A stretch of 64,000 nucleotides of DNA from Actinoplanes derwentensis (lineage in GTDB: Bacteria > Actinomycetota > Actinomycetes > Mycobacteriales > Micromonosporaceae): the NCBI RefSeq assembly GCF_900104725.1, contig NZ_LT629758.1, positions 8,890,001 to 8,954,000 on the forward strand, written 5' to 3'. The position numbers and the translations under genes were made by a program. Position 1 is the stretch's first letter; each line of letters begins with the position of its first letter. A model generated the notes under the pieces. The model saw only the letters and a program-made list of their open reading frames with translations. It ran no database searches and had not been told where the DNA came from. This document shows positions 42,771 to 51,527 of the stretch, piece after piece.

Positions 42771-43760
42771 TCAGGCGGTCGTGCGGCCCAGCCCGTCGAT
42801 CAGTTCCAGCAGCGCGGGGAGTCCACCGGACGTCAGCTCCGGGGTGGGCATCAGCGCCATGATCGGGATCGTCACGCCGGCGTCGGCGTAAGCCTGGACA
42901 CGGGCGCGGCATGCGGCGGGGGATCCGTGCACGATCAGCTCGTCCACCAGACTGTCCGGGATCGCGGCCAGCGCGCCCTTGCGATCACCGGCCTGCCACG
43001 CCGCCCACATCGGCGCCAGTGTCTCGGAACGGCCCAGCCAGCGGTGGAAGGCCGCGTAAGCCGGCACGGTCAGGTAGGACGTGATCAGGCGGCGGCCGAT
43101 GGTCCGGGCGTACCCGGCGTCCTCGGTCGGCACCAGGAAGATCCGGGTGGCCACCTCGAAATCGGGACCGGCCTGTTTCGTCTCGGCCAGCGCGGTGGCC
43201 ACGTCGGCGGACGAGAGCCAGTTGAGGATCACCCCGTCGGCTTCGGCTGCGGCGAGCCGGAGCATACCGGGGCGCAGTGCGGCCAGCATGATCCGCGGCG
43301 GGACGGCCGGCGGCCGCTCCAGGCGGAAGCGGCGCACGGTGAACGTGTCGAAGTCGCCGTCGACCAGTTCACCGGCGAGTGCCGGGCGCAGGAATCGCAG
43401 TAGGTCACGGCTGCGGGCGAACGGTTTGTCGAACGCGACGGCGTTCCAGTCGCCGACGACGACCGGGGACGAGGCCCCGATGCCGAGCTGGAAACGGCCG
43501 GGCGCCGACTCGGCCAGGGCGGCGGCGGTCATCGCGAGCAGGCCGGGGCCGCGGGTGAAGACCGGGGCGATGGCGGTGCCGAGTCGCAACCGGGGCTCCC
43601 AGGCGGCGGCCAGGGTCAGCGGGGTGAACCCGTCGGTGCCGTTGACCTCGGCCGACCAGGCGTCGGTGAACCCCGCGTCGGCCAGCGCCGTGAACACGGC
43701 GGCGTGTCCGGCGAGCGGAACGCCGTTGAACGGCACGGTCATGCCCCATCGCATCGACAT
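42771..43760 (-). CDS. LLM-class F420-dependent oxidoreductase
   Basis: 329 residues from ATG 43760 (GGGG upstream). Luciferase-like pieces: MTVPFNGVPLAGHAAVFTALADAGFTDAWSAEVNGTDGFTPLTLAAAWEPRLRLGTAIAPVFTRGPGLLAMTAAAL, LGIGASSPVVVGDWN, IMLAALRPGMLRLAAAEADGVILNWL. The family uses F420H2 or FMN. A divergent frame continues far upstream but is the shadow of the ABC genes. Substrate unknown. The intergenic space before the ABC permease is 60 bp. Confidence 0.88.
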   Translation of the reverse strand: MSMRWGMTVPFNGVPLAGHAAVFTALADAGFTDAWSAEVNGTDGFTPLTLAAAWEPRLRLGTAIAPVFTRGPGLLAMTAAALAESAPGRFQLGIGASSPVVVGDWNAVAFDKPFARSRDLLRFLRPALAGELVDGDFDTFTVRRFRLERPPAVPPRIMLAALRPGMLRLAAAEADGVILNWLSSADVATALAETKQAGPDFEVATRIFLVPTEDAGYARTIGRRLITSYLTVPAYAAFHRWLGRSETLAPMWAAWQAGDRKGALAAIPDSLVDELIVHGSPAACRARVQAYADAGVTIPIMALMPTPELTSGGLPALLELIDGLGRTTA

Positions 43761-43819
43761 GACCCCGATCTTGCCCTCGCTCCGGAGGTGATGTCCACCA
43801 CCTCCGGAGGTCGAGGCGG

Positions 43820-44887
43820 TCAGGCGATGGTGCTGCGGGTGCGCCAGGCGGTCGCGAACGAGGTCTTTCCGCTGGTCCGCAGCAGTGAGTTCTGGTAGAC
43901 CCGGGCGCCGACCAGGAGCATGCCGAACGCGCTGGCGGCCAGGAGCGCGAGGGCGGCGAACGGTTCCCACCCGGCCGCGTCGTGTTCGAAGATCCGGATC
44001 GGCATGGCCATCGGAGCAGAGAACGGGAAGTACGAGAGGGCGGTCAGCGCGACGTCGTTGTCGCGCAGGAAGATCACCGCGAAGAACGGGATCAGGACCA
44101 GCATCTGTACGGTTCCCGAGGTGCTGCCCAGGTCCTCCTGCCGGGCGGCCAGCGCGCCGACCGCGGCCCAGATGGTGGCCAGCATCACGAAGCCGAGTGT
44201 GAAGAACGGCAGGAACCATCCGATGGCCGGCCGGATCACACTCACCACCCCGGAGTCGAGTCCGGCGATCTTCGTTCCGGCCAGCGCGATCACCGACAGC
44301 AGCGCGATCTGGGCGAAGGCCAGCACCGTCATCGCGGCGACCTTGCCGGCGAGCAGAGCCCGGACCGGGATGGCGGCGACCAGGATCTCGACGATCCGGG
44401 TCTGCTTCTCCTCCACCACGCTCTGCGCGATCTGCATCCCGAACAGCAGTGACGTGATGTAGCAGAGCATGGCGAGAGCCAGCGGCACGAGGATCGCCAG
44501 GACCGGGTCGAACGGCGGCGGGTCCAGCAGTTCCAGTTCCGGGACCGTGCTCAGGGCGCCGAGCACCTCGTCCGGCCCCTCCTCCATGGCCAGCACCTTG
44601 GGGCCGGGCAGCACCACGGCCTCCACCTCGCCGTCGCGGAGCAGTTGTTCGGCGGCGGCCGCGTCCGGAGCCACCACGATCTCCAGTGCGGCGGCGCGCA
44701 GGGCCGTGGTGGACACGCTGTCGATCACCGCCACCTTGGTGGGGCCACTCTGGAGCATGGCCGGGATGGCGATCGACGCGATCAGCACCACCAGGAACGA
44801 CACGGTGCTGAAGATGAACGCCTTGTCCCGGAGCTTGGCGCGCAGTTCGCGGCCGAAGACCAGCCGGGCGGCTTGGAAAGTCGTCAC
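43820..44887 (-). CDS. ABC-2 type transporter permease (NatB-like)
   Basis: 355 residues. A first membrane segment FIFSTVSFLVVLIASIAIPAM precedes an external loop of about 150 residues (TKVAVIDSVSTTALRAAALEIVVAPDAAAAEQLL). Five to six membrane segments follow from near residue 165: ILVPLALAMLCYITSLLFG, VEEKQTRIVEILVAAIPVRALLAGK (ABC-2 motif), AFAQIALLSVIALAG and FFTLGFVMLATIWAAVGALAA. It fits NatB/YhaP-type exporters. Coupled to the ATPase by ATGA. The cargo is unknown; sodium or a peptide are possible. Confidence 0.85.
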   Translation of the reverse strand: MTTFQAARLVFGRELRAKLRDKAFIFSTVSFLVVLIASIAIPAMLQSGPTKVAVIDSVSTTALRAAALEIVVAPDAAAAEQLLRDGEVEAVVLPGPKVLAMEEGPDEVLGALSTVPELELLDPPPFDPVLAILVPLALAMLCYITSLLFGMQIAQSVVEEKQTRIVEILVAAIPVRALLAGKVAAMTVLAFAQIALLSVIALAGTKIAGLDSGVVSVIRPAIGWFLPFFTLGFVMLATIWAAVGALAARQEDLGSTSGTVQMLVLIPFFAVIFLRDNDVALTALSYFPFSAPMAMPIRIFEHDAAGWEPFAALALLAASAFGMLLVGARVYQNSLLRTSGKTSFATAWRTRSTIA

Positions 44888-45777
44888 TGGATGACCTCTC
44901 GGAAGATCTCGGCGAGGGTGGGGCGGACCGGGCCGAACGCGCGGACCGGGCCACGGTCCAGGGCGGACCGCAGCACCACCTGCTCGTCGGCGCCGTCGGC
45001 CAGGTCGAACACGGCGGTCGCGCCGTCCAGTTCGACCAGGGTCACCCCGGGGTGGTCGCGCAGCCAGCCCGCGTCACCGTCCACCTCGATCCGGTAGCGG
45101 GGCAGGGTGTACTTGCGGCGCAGCCAGGTCCGCTCACCGGCAGCCCGGATCGTGCCGTCGCCGATGATCACCAGGTCGTCGCAGAGGCGTTCGACCAGTT
45201 CCAGCTGGTGGCTGGAGAAGAGCACGGCGGCACCGTCGCGGGCTCGCTCGCGGAGCACGGCCAGCACGTTCTCGACGGCGAGCGGGTCCAGACCGGAGAA
45301 CGGCTCGTCCAGGACCAGCAGCTCCGGGTCGTGGATCAGGGCCGCGGCGATCTGGGCCCGCTGCTGGTTGCCGAGCGACAGTTTCTCCACCGTGTCCCCG
45401 GCGCGTTCGGCCAGTTCCAGGCGCTCCAGCAGGGCGGTGGTGCGGCGTTTGGCGTCGGCGGTGCTCAGGCCGTGCAACCGGCCCAGGTAGACGATCTGCT
45501 CGCCGACGGTCATCTTCGGGTAGAGCCCGCGCTCCTCCGGCATGTAGCCGAACCCCTGCCGCGCGGCCCGGGTCATCGGGGCGCCGCGCCAGGTCACCGT
45601 GCCGCTGTCGGCGGCGAGGACACCCAGGACGATCCGCATGGTGGTGGTCTTGCCGGCACCGTTCGCACCGACGAAGCCGGTCAGCCGGCCGGTCCCCACG
45701 GTGAACGACACGTCCTTGAGGACCTGGCGTTCCCCGAAGGACCGGTTCACGGCCTCCACGTTCAGGACGGTTGTCAT
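44884..45777 (-). CDS. ABC transporter ATP-binding protein (NatA-like)
   Basis: 297 residues. Walker A is GFVGANGAGKTTTMRIVLG near residue 38-45, the signature is KLSLGNQQRAQIAAALIHDPELLVLDEPFSGLDP with Walker B, and the H-loop is LFSSHQLELVERLCDD. A 75-residue C-terminal domain (WLRRKYTLPRYRIEVDGDAGWL) is typical of NatA/YhaQ types. It has its own leaderless promoter but lies just downstream of the response regulator gene, so the two-component system may control it. Confidence 0.92.
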   Translation of the reverse strand: MTTVLNVEAVNRSFGERQVLKDVSFTVGTGRLTGFVGANGAGKTTTMRIVLGVLAADSGTVTWRGAPMTRAARQGFGYMPEERGLYPKMTVGEQIVYLGRLHGLSTADAKRRTTALLERLELAERAGDTVEKLSLGNQQRAQIAAALIHDPELLVLDEPFSGLDPLAVENVLAVLRERARDGAAVLFSSHQLELVERLCDDLVIIGDGTIRAAGERTWLRRKYTLPRYRIEVDGDAGWLRDHPGVTLVELDGATAVFDLADGADEQVVLRSALDRGPVRAFGPVRPTLAEIFREVIQ

Positions 45778-45783
45778 GCGTCC

Positions 45784-45789
45784 ACGCTA
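45784..45789 (-). promoter_or_regulatory. -10 box TAGCGT, leaderless (ABC ATPase)
   Basis: TAGCGT followed by six bases and ATG 45777 on the minus strand. Confidence 0.5.
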
Positions 45790-45811
45790 TTGATCGAACG
45801 CCGTGGTGTCG

Positions 45812-46480
45812 TCAGGCGCGGGGATGTCCTCCTCCGGGAGGACCCGGAACGACCACCCCCAGCTCGTACGCCAGCACCACGGCCTGCGTGCGGTCCCGTG
45901 CCCCGATCTTCATCAGCACCCGGCTGACGTGTGTCTTCACCGTGGTCTCGCCGAGACGCAGCGCCGCCGCGATCTCCGCGTTGGTGGCTCCGCCGGCGAG
46001 CTGGACCAGCACCTCGTGCTCGCGCGGGGTGAGCTGGTCGAGACGGATGCCCGGGGTGCCGCCGGTGGTGAAAGTGGAGATCACCCGGCGGGTCACGGCC
46101 GGGGCGAGCAGGGCCTCACCGGCCGCGATCACCCGTACGGCCTCGGTCAGGTCCTCCGGGGTGCCGTTCTTCAGCAGGAATCCGCTGGCCCCGGCCCGCA
46201 GCGCGGCGAAGAGATAGTCGTCGCGGTCGAACGTGGTCAGGATCAGCACCGACGGCCCGCCGCCGGCCGCGATCCGCCGGGTCGCCTCCAGCCCGTCCAT
46301 GCCGGGCATCTCGACGTCCATCAGCACCACGTCGGGCCGCAGTCGGAGGGCCATCTCGACGGCTTGAGTACCGTCGGCGGCCTCACCCACCACGACGATG
46401 CCGTCCTCCATCTCGAGGATGACCCGGAACCCGGTCCGGACGAGCCGCTGATCGTCGACGAGCAGCACACTGACGCTCAC
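45812..46480 (-). CDS. NarL/LuxR-type response regulator
   Basis: 222 residues. The receiver domain has VSVLLVDDQRLVRTGFRVIL (acidic pocket), the phospho-acceptor Asp in VVLMDVEMPGMDGLEATRRI near residue 55, and the K of LLKNGTPEDL. The C-terminal LuxR helix-turn-helix is LTPREHEVLVQLAGGATNAEIAAALRLGETTVKTHVSRVLMKIG. It overlaps the kinase gene by 4 bp and precedes the ABC genes. Confidence 0.95.
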   Translation of the reverse strand: MSVSVLLVDDQRLVRTGFRVILEMEDGIVVVGEAADGTQAVEMALRLRPDVVLMDVEMPGMDGLEATRRIAAGGGPSVLILTTFDRDDYLFAALRAGASGFLLKNGTPEDLTEAVRVIAAGEALLAPAVTRRVISTFTTGGTPGIRLDQLTPREHEVLVQLAGGATNAEIAAALRLGETTVKTHVSRVLMKIGARDRTQAVVLAYELGVVVPGPPGGGHPRA

Positions 46481-47715
46481 GCGGTCGCCCCGGTCGTGTA
46501 TGGGAACCGGGCCCGGACCCGGTAGCCGCCGTCCGGGTGCGGCCCGTGCTCCAGCGAACCGTCGTGAACGGACACCCGCTCGCGCATGCCGACCAGCCCC
46601 ATTCCGCCGGCCGTCGTGGATCCGCCCCGCCCGTCGTCGGTGACGTCGAGTTCCAGCTGCCCGTTGAGGTAGCGGACCCGCACGTCGAGCGTCTGCGCGT
46701 GCGCGTGTTTGAGGGTGTTGGTCACCGCCTCCTGCACGATGCGGTAGGCGGCCTGGGACAGCGACTCGGGCAGCGGCACCGGCTCACCGTAGACGGCGAA
46801 CTCCACGGCCAGCCCGGACTCCCGGGCCCGGTCGGCGATCTCCGGCAGCCGCTCGATGCCGATCTTCTCGATCGCGGCCTGCTCGGCCTCGCCGGAGCGC
46901 AGCGCACCGAGCATCCGGCGCAGTTCGTCGACAGCGGTCCGGGCGCCCTCCTCGACCGAGGCCAACGCGGTCCGGGCGCGAACCGGGTCCTTGTCCAGCG
47001 CCCGGCGGCACGCGGACGCCTGGATGCCCATCACCGACACGTGGTGGGCGACCACGTCGTGCAGTTCACGGGCGATCCGGACCCGTTCGGTGAGGACGGC
47101 GCGCTCGGCGGCCAGGGCCTGCGCGGCCCGCAGCTTCTCAGTCTGTTCCTCCAGCTCGTGCCGGCGCAGGACGCCGTTCCAGACGGCGTCGCCCATCAGG
47201 TGACAGAAGGCGAAGAACCCCACGTTCACCACCACCGCGTTGATCATCAGTGAAGCGGTCGCGGCCGGGCCGGGTAGATTGCCGGAGAAGACGACGAACG
47301 CGAGGGCGAGCCAGCCGAACATCACGCCGATGATCGACAGGCGCAGGATCCGCGAGCGTTGCCGGTCCCGGCCCCAGGCGCCGAGGGTGTAGATCGCCGC
47401 GAACAGAACTCCGGTGGTGATCTGCTGCTCCTGCGAACCCCGGTACTGACCGGCGATGAAGGCGACCGCGATGGCCACGGCGACCACATCCGGGTACGAC
47501 CGGCGGACGGTCAGGGGCAGGGTGGTGACCAGCACCCACCAGATCTGCTCGGGCAGCGCCGCGGCGTGTTCGGAGTCGAACATCCCGCCGCCACGGGCGA
47601 GGAAGAGGTTGAGGACGGCGACGGCGGCCACGGTCAAGCCGGTCCACCAGTCGTTACGGCGCTGACGTGCGGTGGGGCCGGGACGCTGCCACTCGCCGGG
47701 GGGTACCGATGGCAT
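46477..47715 (-). CDS. sensor histidine kinase (HisKA_3, NarX/DesK-like)
   Basis: 412 residues. Four to five membrane segments cover about 20-165 (LTVAAVAVLNLFLARGG, QIWWVLVTTLPLTV, VVAVAIAVAFIAGQYR, IIGVMFGWLALAFVVF, ASLMINAVVVNVGFFAFCHLM). A coiled coil with HELEEQTEKLRAAQALAAERAVLTE follows. The phospho-acceptor His is in RIARELHDVVAHHVSVMGIQA, and the HATPase has GMGLVGMRERVSVHDG. There is no large external sensor, so it may sense a membrane signal. Partner of the overlapping response regulator. Confidence 0.93.
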   Translation of the reverse strand: MPSVPPGEWQRPGPTARQRRNDWWTGLTVAAVAVLNLFLARGGGMFDSEHAAALPEQIWWVLVTTLPLTVRRSYPDVVAVAIAVAFIAGQYRGSQEQQITTGVLFAAIYTLGAWGRDRQRSRILRLSIIGVMFGWLALAFVVFSGNLPGPAATASLMINAVVVNVGFFAFCHLMGDAVWNGVLRRHELEEQTEKLRAAQALAAERAVLTERVRIARELHDVVAHHVSVMGIQASACRRALDKDPVRARTALASVEEGARTAVDELRRMLGALRSGEAEQAAIEKIGIERLPEIADRARESGLAVEFAVYGEPVPLPESLSQAAYRIVQEAVTNTLKHAHAQTLDVRVRYLNGQLELDVTDDGRGGSTTAGGMGLVGMRERVSVHDGSLEHGPHPDGGYRVRARFPYTTGATA

Positions 47716-47737
47716 GCGGTGACTTTTCCATGGATCG

Positions 47738-48073
47738 TCAGGATCGGCGGGTCTGAGTGGGGATCGTCGCGTCCTCGTCGGGTTGCACCCGGCCGCCCAG
47801 GTCCCGGATGTGCCGGTGCGCGGTGGTCAGCCGGTCCTCCAGGGTGACGATCCGGCAGGCAGCGGTGAGCAGGAAACCGTCGTCGAGCAGGATCCGCACC
47901 CGGGCGGCCAGGTCGAGTTGGTGACGCGAGTAGCGGCGATGGCCGCCGGCCGACCGCTCCGGTTCGATCAGTCCGGCCTCGTCGAGGCTGCGCAGGAAGG
48001 CCGGTGTCACACCGATCGTCTCGGCGGCGCGGCCCATGCTGAACACGGGACTGTCTCGGTCCATACCGTCCAT
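47738..48073 (-). CDS. MerR family transcriptional regulator (HspR-like)
   Basis: 111 residues; GTG or ATG starts at 48073 and 48064 are close together. VFSMGRAAETIGVTPAFLRSLDEAGLIEPERSAGGHRRYSRHQLDLAARVRILLDDGFLLTAACRIV is a complete MerR winged helix with the RYS wing. A short coiled region follows (LEDRLTTAHRHIRDLG). The lack of a long effector domain resembles HspR. It heads the MerR-kinase-regulator run, 22 bp upstream of the kinase. Confidence 0.88.
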   Translation of the reverse strand: MDGMDRDSPVFSMGRAAETIGVTPAFLRSLDEAGLIEPERSAGGHRRYSRHQLDLAARVRILLDDGFLLTAACRIVTLEDRLTTAHRHIRDLGGRVQPDEDATIPTQTRRS

Positions 48074-48083
48074 CTAGACACAG

Positions 48084-48116
48084 GCCAGGGCCCCGGCGGG
48101 TAACCGGGGCCCTGGC
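48084..48116. terminator. 12-bp perfect hairpin
   Basis: CCAGGGCCCCGG and CCGGGGCCCTGG pair perfectly around CGGGTAA. It lies upstream of the MerR gene, so it would terminate minus-strand transcription entering from the right, or shield the MerR promoter. Confidence 0.6.
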
Positions 48117-48654
48117 TGTTCAATTCTGATGCCGGACGGTGCCGGCGAAGGTGGTAGACCGGCTGCGTGCCGCTAGCGGTCTACCGGAGTGTTGGGCATC
48201 GGCTGCGATCACCTCTCGTCGAGTCGGGGACGCCTTGATTACGCGTTGCTGCGGTATCTCGTCCTCCTTCTCCAACCTCAGCGACTGTGCCAGTTGCGTT
48301 GCCGGCCGTGACCGACAAGACAAATGTAGGCCGGTCGCCGCGAAATTTCTAGAGTCGCCGCTGTAGATTTTTTCGGGAAGAGTCTGACTGGCCTGCATGA
48401 ATGCCTGTGCGGAAGGTGCGGCGGCGCGAGGCGGGCGCTTGATCCTTGAGAGAGGTGACCGCGCCCCGCACCGCCGCGAGAGGGGTGTCCGCTGGCGATC
48501 CTGCCGAGGAACCGCCGTGACTCAAGGCTCGCACCGGGTGATCGGCGCGGCAACGCAATTAACGCTGTGCATTGACGGCCGTAACACGACGGAGCGATCA
48601 TGGCCCCAGCAGTGGCTCAGGTCACAGTCCTACGTGGGTAGAGGGGCAACCTCG
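48117..48654. other. 538-bp intergenic region upstream of the permease
   Basis: A second inverted repeat (GGTAGACCG/CGGTCTACC, 48153-48185) contains the palindrome CCGCTAGCGG. An A/T-rich segment at 48300-48370 has GTCGCCGC repeated 20 bp apart and -10-like TAGAGT and TAGATT. The part from 48400 to 48600 can fold (GGTGCGG/CCGCACC) and may be the permease leader. Frames on both strands lack family features. Confidence 0.4.
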
Positions 48655-50151
48655 ATGAGCACCGACGAAGAACGACTCGCCCAACTCGGTTACAAGCAGG
48701 AACTCCACCGCCGGCTCTCCGGCTTCTCCAACTTCGCCGTCTCCTTCTCGATCATCTCGATCCTGGCCGGCGCGATCACCTCGTACGGCATCGCCATGAA
48801 GGCCGGCGGCCCGATCGCGATCACCCTGGGCTGGCTCTTCGTCGGCATCATGGTCACCTTCGTGGCCCTGGCGATGGCCGAGGTCTGTTCGGCCTACCCG
48901 ACCGCGGGCGCGCTCTACTGGTGGGCCGCCGCACTGGCCAAGAAGAACAAACCCGCCTGGGCCTGGTTCGTCGGCTGGTTCAACTTCCTCGGCGAGGTGG
49001 CCGTCACCGCGGCCATCGACTTCGGCGCCGCGATCACCACGGCGGCGTTCTTCAGCCTGACCTTCGGGCTGGAGGTGACGGCCCTGTCGACGTTCCTGAT
49101 CTTCCTGGTCATCATCGTCGTGCACGGCCTGCTGAACACGTTCGGCGTCAACCTGGTGCGGGTGCTCTCCGACGTCAGCGCCTGGTGGCACCTGATCGGC
49201 GTCGCGGTGATCGTGGGCATCCTCGCGGTCGTCCCCGACCAGCACAAACCCATCTCCGAGGTGTTCACCGAGGTCTACAACGCCACCGGGTTCACCTTCG
49301 CCGGGGCTGGGATCTACGCGGTGCTCATGGGCCTGCTGATGGCGCAGTACACGTACACCGGTTACGACGCCTCCGCGCACGTCGCCGAGGAGACCCACGA
49401 CGCGGCCAACGCGGCACCGCGCGGCATCGTACTGTCGGTGGTCGTCTCGGTGATCGCGGGTTTCGTCCTGCTGGTCGCGATCACCTGGTCCATCCAGGAC
49501 TACGAGGGTGCGCTCGGCACCGATCTGGGTCTGCCTCCGGCGCAGATCTTCATCGACGCGGTCGGCCACGACCTGGGTGTGTTCCTGCTCTTCATCTGCA
49601 TGGTCGCCCAGTGGTTCTGCGGCATGGCCTCGGTCACCGCCAACTCGCGGATGTCCTACGCCTTCGCCCGCGACGACGCGATCCCCGGTTCGCGGATCTG
49701 GAAGAAGGTCAATCCCCGGACCGGTACGCCCACCAACTCCATCTGGCTGTGTGTGACCCTCTCCACGATCCTGGTGCTGCCGTCGCTCTGGAACACCGTG
49801 GCGTACTTCGCGGCCACCTCGATCGCGGTGATCGGCCTCTACATCGCCTACGTCGGCCCGGTCCTGCTGCGCCGGCTCAACCCGGACTTCCAGCCCGGCC
49901 CGTGGCACCTCGGGAAGTGGAGCGCCCCGATCGGATGGATCGCGATCGTCTGGGTAGGGATCATCTGCGTCCTCTTCGTGCTCCCGCCGGCCTCACCGAT
50001 CACCGCCGAGTCGTTCAACTACACGATCGTCGCCGTGGCGGTGGTGCTCGGCGCGGCCACGATCTGGTGGTTCGCCAGTGCCCGTAAGTGGTTCACCGGG
50101 CCGAAGCAGAACGTGCTGGAGAAGGCCGCCCACGGCGACCCCGTCGACTGA
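48655..50151 (+). CDS. APC family amino acid/amine permease
   Basis: 498 residues from ATG 48655 (GAGGGG upstream). About 12 membrane segments. APC features: GYKQELHRRLSGFSNFAVSFSIISILAGAITSYG and AMAEVCSAYPTAGALYWWAAAL near residues 85-105, and the AEETHDAANAAPRGIVLSVVV region near 245-265. The C-terminus is cytoplasmic (KQNVLEKAAHGDPVD). First gene of the gamma-glutamylation cluster; probably imports the amine or amino acid that the cluster degrades. Confidence 0.88.
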   Translation: MSTDEERLAQLGYKQELHRRLSGFSNFAVSFSIISILAGAITSYGIAMKAGGPIAITLGWLFVGIMVTFVALAMAEVCSAYPTAGALYWWAAALAKKNKPAWAWFVGWFNFLGEVAVTAAIDFGAAITTAAFFSLTFGLEVTALSTFLIFLVIIVVHGLLNTFGVNLVRVLSDVSAWWHLIGVAVIVGILAVVPDQHKPISEVFTEVYNATGFTFAGAGIYAVLMGLLMAQYTYTGYDASAHVAEETHDAANAAPRGIVLSVVVSVIAGFVLLVAITWSIQDYEGALGTDLGLPPAQIFIDAVGHDLGVFLLFICMVAQWFCGMASVTANSRMSYAFARDDAIPGSRIWKKVNPRTGTPTNSIWLCVTLSTILVLPSLWNTVAYFAATSIAVIGLYIAYVGPVLLRRLNPDFQPGPWHLGKWSAPIGWIAIVWVGIICVLFVLPPASPITAESFNYTIVAVAVVLGAATIWWFASARKWFTGPKQNVLEKAAHGDPVD

Positions 50152-50164
50152 TAGGACTGAACAC

Positions 50165-51511
50165 ATGGATCTCGAGGAACTCGACGTCTCCGTCGCCAAC
50201 GGCAGCATCGACACGGTGCTGCTGGCCCTGACCGACATGCAGGGCCGCCTGCAGGGCAAACGCCTGCACGGGCGGTTCTTCCTGGACGAGGTGGTGTCGG
50301 GCGGCAGCGAGGGGTGCAACTACCTGCTCGCCGTCGACGTCGACATGAACACCGTCGACGGTTACGAGATGTCCTCCTGGTCCACCGGCTACGGCGACTT
50401 CGTGATGCAGCCCGACTTCAGCACGCTGCGCCGGGTCCCGTGGCAGCCCGGCACCGCGATCGTCCTCGCCGACCTGCTCGACACCGCCGGGCAGCCGGTG
50501 CTCGCGTCACCCCGGCAGATCCTGCGCCGCCAGCTCGACCGGCTGGCGGCGCACGGACTGACCGCGTTCGCCGGGACCGAGCTGGAGTTCGTCCTCTACA
50601 AGGACAGCTACGAGGAGGCGTTCACTCGCGGTTATCGCGATCTGACGCCCGCCAATCAGTACAACGTGGACTATTCGCTGCTCGGCACTGCCCGGGTGGA
50701 GCCGCTGCTGCGCCGGATCCGCAACGAGATGTACGGGGCCGGGCTGATCCCGGAAAGTGCCAAAGGCGAGTGCAACCTCGGCCAGCACGAGATCGCCTTC
50801 CGGTACGCCGACGCTCTGACCAGCGCCGACAACCACGTGATCTACAAGAACGGGGCCAAGGAGATCGCCGCCCAGGAGGGCATGGCGCTCACCTTCATGG
50901 CCAAGCCCAACGAGCGGGAGGGTAACTCCTGCCACATCCACTTCTCGCTGCGCGGCGAGGACGGCAGATCCGCGATGCTCGGTGACGGTCCGGCCCACCT
51001 GAGCGTGACCGGGCAGCGGGTGCTGGCCGGGCTGCTCGCCACCATGCGCGAGTTCAGCCTGCTCTTCGCGCCGAACATCAACTCGTACAAGCGCTATCAG
51101 CCCGGCTCGTTCGCGCCGACCGCACTGCGCTGGGGTGTCGACAACCGCACCTGCGCGCTGCGGATCGCCGGGCACGGGCAGGGCATGCGGGTGGAGAACC
51201 GGGTACCGGGCGGGGACGTCAACCCGTACCTGGCGATCGCCGCCCTGATCGCCGGAGCCCTGCACGGGATCGAGAACGAGCTGACGCTGGAGGACGAGTT
51301 CGCCGGCAACGCCTACCAGGACGAGAGCGCCGAGCGGGTGCCCGGGACGCTGCGCGCGGCGACCGAACTCTGGGCGGGCAGTGCGGTGGCGGAAACGGCG
51401 TTCGGTGCGGATGTGGTGTCTCACTACGCCAACATGGGACGGGTGGAACTGGCGGCCTACGACGCCGCGGTCACCGACTGGGAGTTGCGCCGTGGCTTCG
51501 AGCGCCTCTGA
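50165..51511 (+). CDS. glutamine-synthetase-like gamma-glutamyl amine ligase
   Basis: 448 residues. GS fold with the N-terminal beta-grasp shortened. Active-site pieces: AGTELEFVLYKDSY (ExE), KGECNLGQHEIAFRYADAL, EGNSCHIHFSL, INSYKRYQPGSFAPTALRWGVDNRTCALRI. The usual adenylylation Tyr context is absent, as in GlnA4/PuuA-type enzymes that join glutamate to an amine. The gene follows the permease by 13 bp and is next to the dehydrogenases and hydrolases expected for such a pathway. Whether the amine is ethanolamine or a polyamine is inference. Confidence 0.85.
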   Translation: MDLEELDVSVANGSIDTVLLALTDMQGRLQGKRLHGRFFLDEVVSGGSEGCNYLLAVDVDMNTVDGYEMSSWSTGYGDFVMQPDFSTLRRVPWQPGTAIVLADLLDTAGQPVLASPRQILRRQLDRLAAHGLTAFAGTELEFVLYKDSYEEAFTRGYRDLTPANQYNVDYSLLGTARVEPLLRRIRNEMYGAGLIPESAKGECNLGQHEIAFRYADALTSADNHVIYKNGAKEIAAQEGMALTFMAKPNEREGNSCHIHFSLRGEDGRSAMLGDGPAHLSVTGQRVLAGLLATMREFSLLFAPNINSYKRYQPGSFAPTALRWGVDNRTCALRIAGHGQGMRVENRVPGGDVNPYLAIAALIAGALHGIENELTLEDEFAGNAYQDESAERVPGTLRAATELWAGSAVAETAFGADVVSHYANMGRVELAAYDAAVTDWELRRGFERL

Positions 51512-51527
51512 GTGTGAGGATCTCAGC

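Noticed and set aside
42771..44954. A 727-residue minus frame that fuses the F420-type enzyme to upstream sequence
   Set aside because: Only the last 329 residues match a family. The upstream part reads the ABC permease gene in another frame, so the gene starts at 43760.
48120..48398. A 92-residue minus-strand frame upstream of the permease
   Set aside because: It has no family resemblance, no ribosome-binding site and contains the inverted repeat at 48153-48185. The terminator downstream suggests transcription, but not necessarily of this frame.
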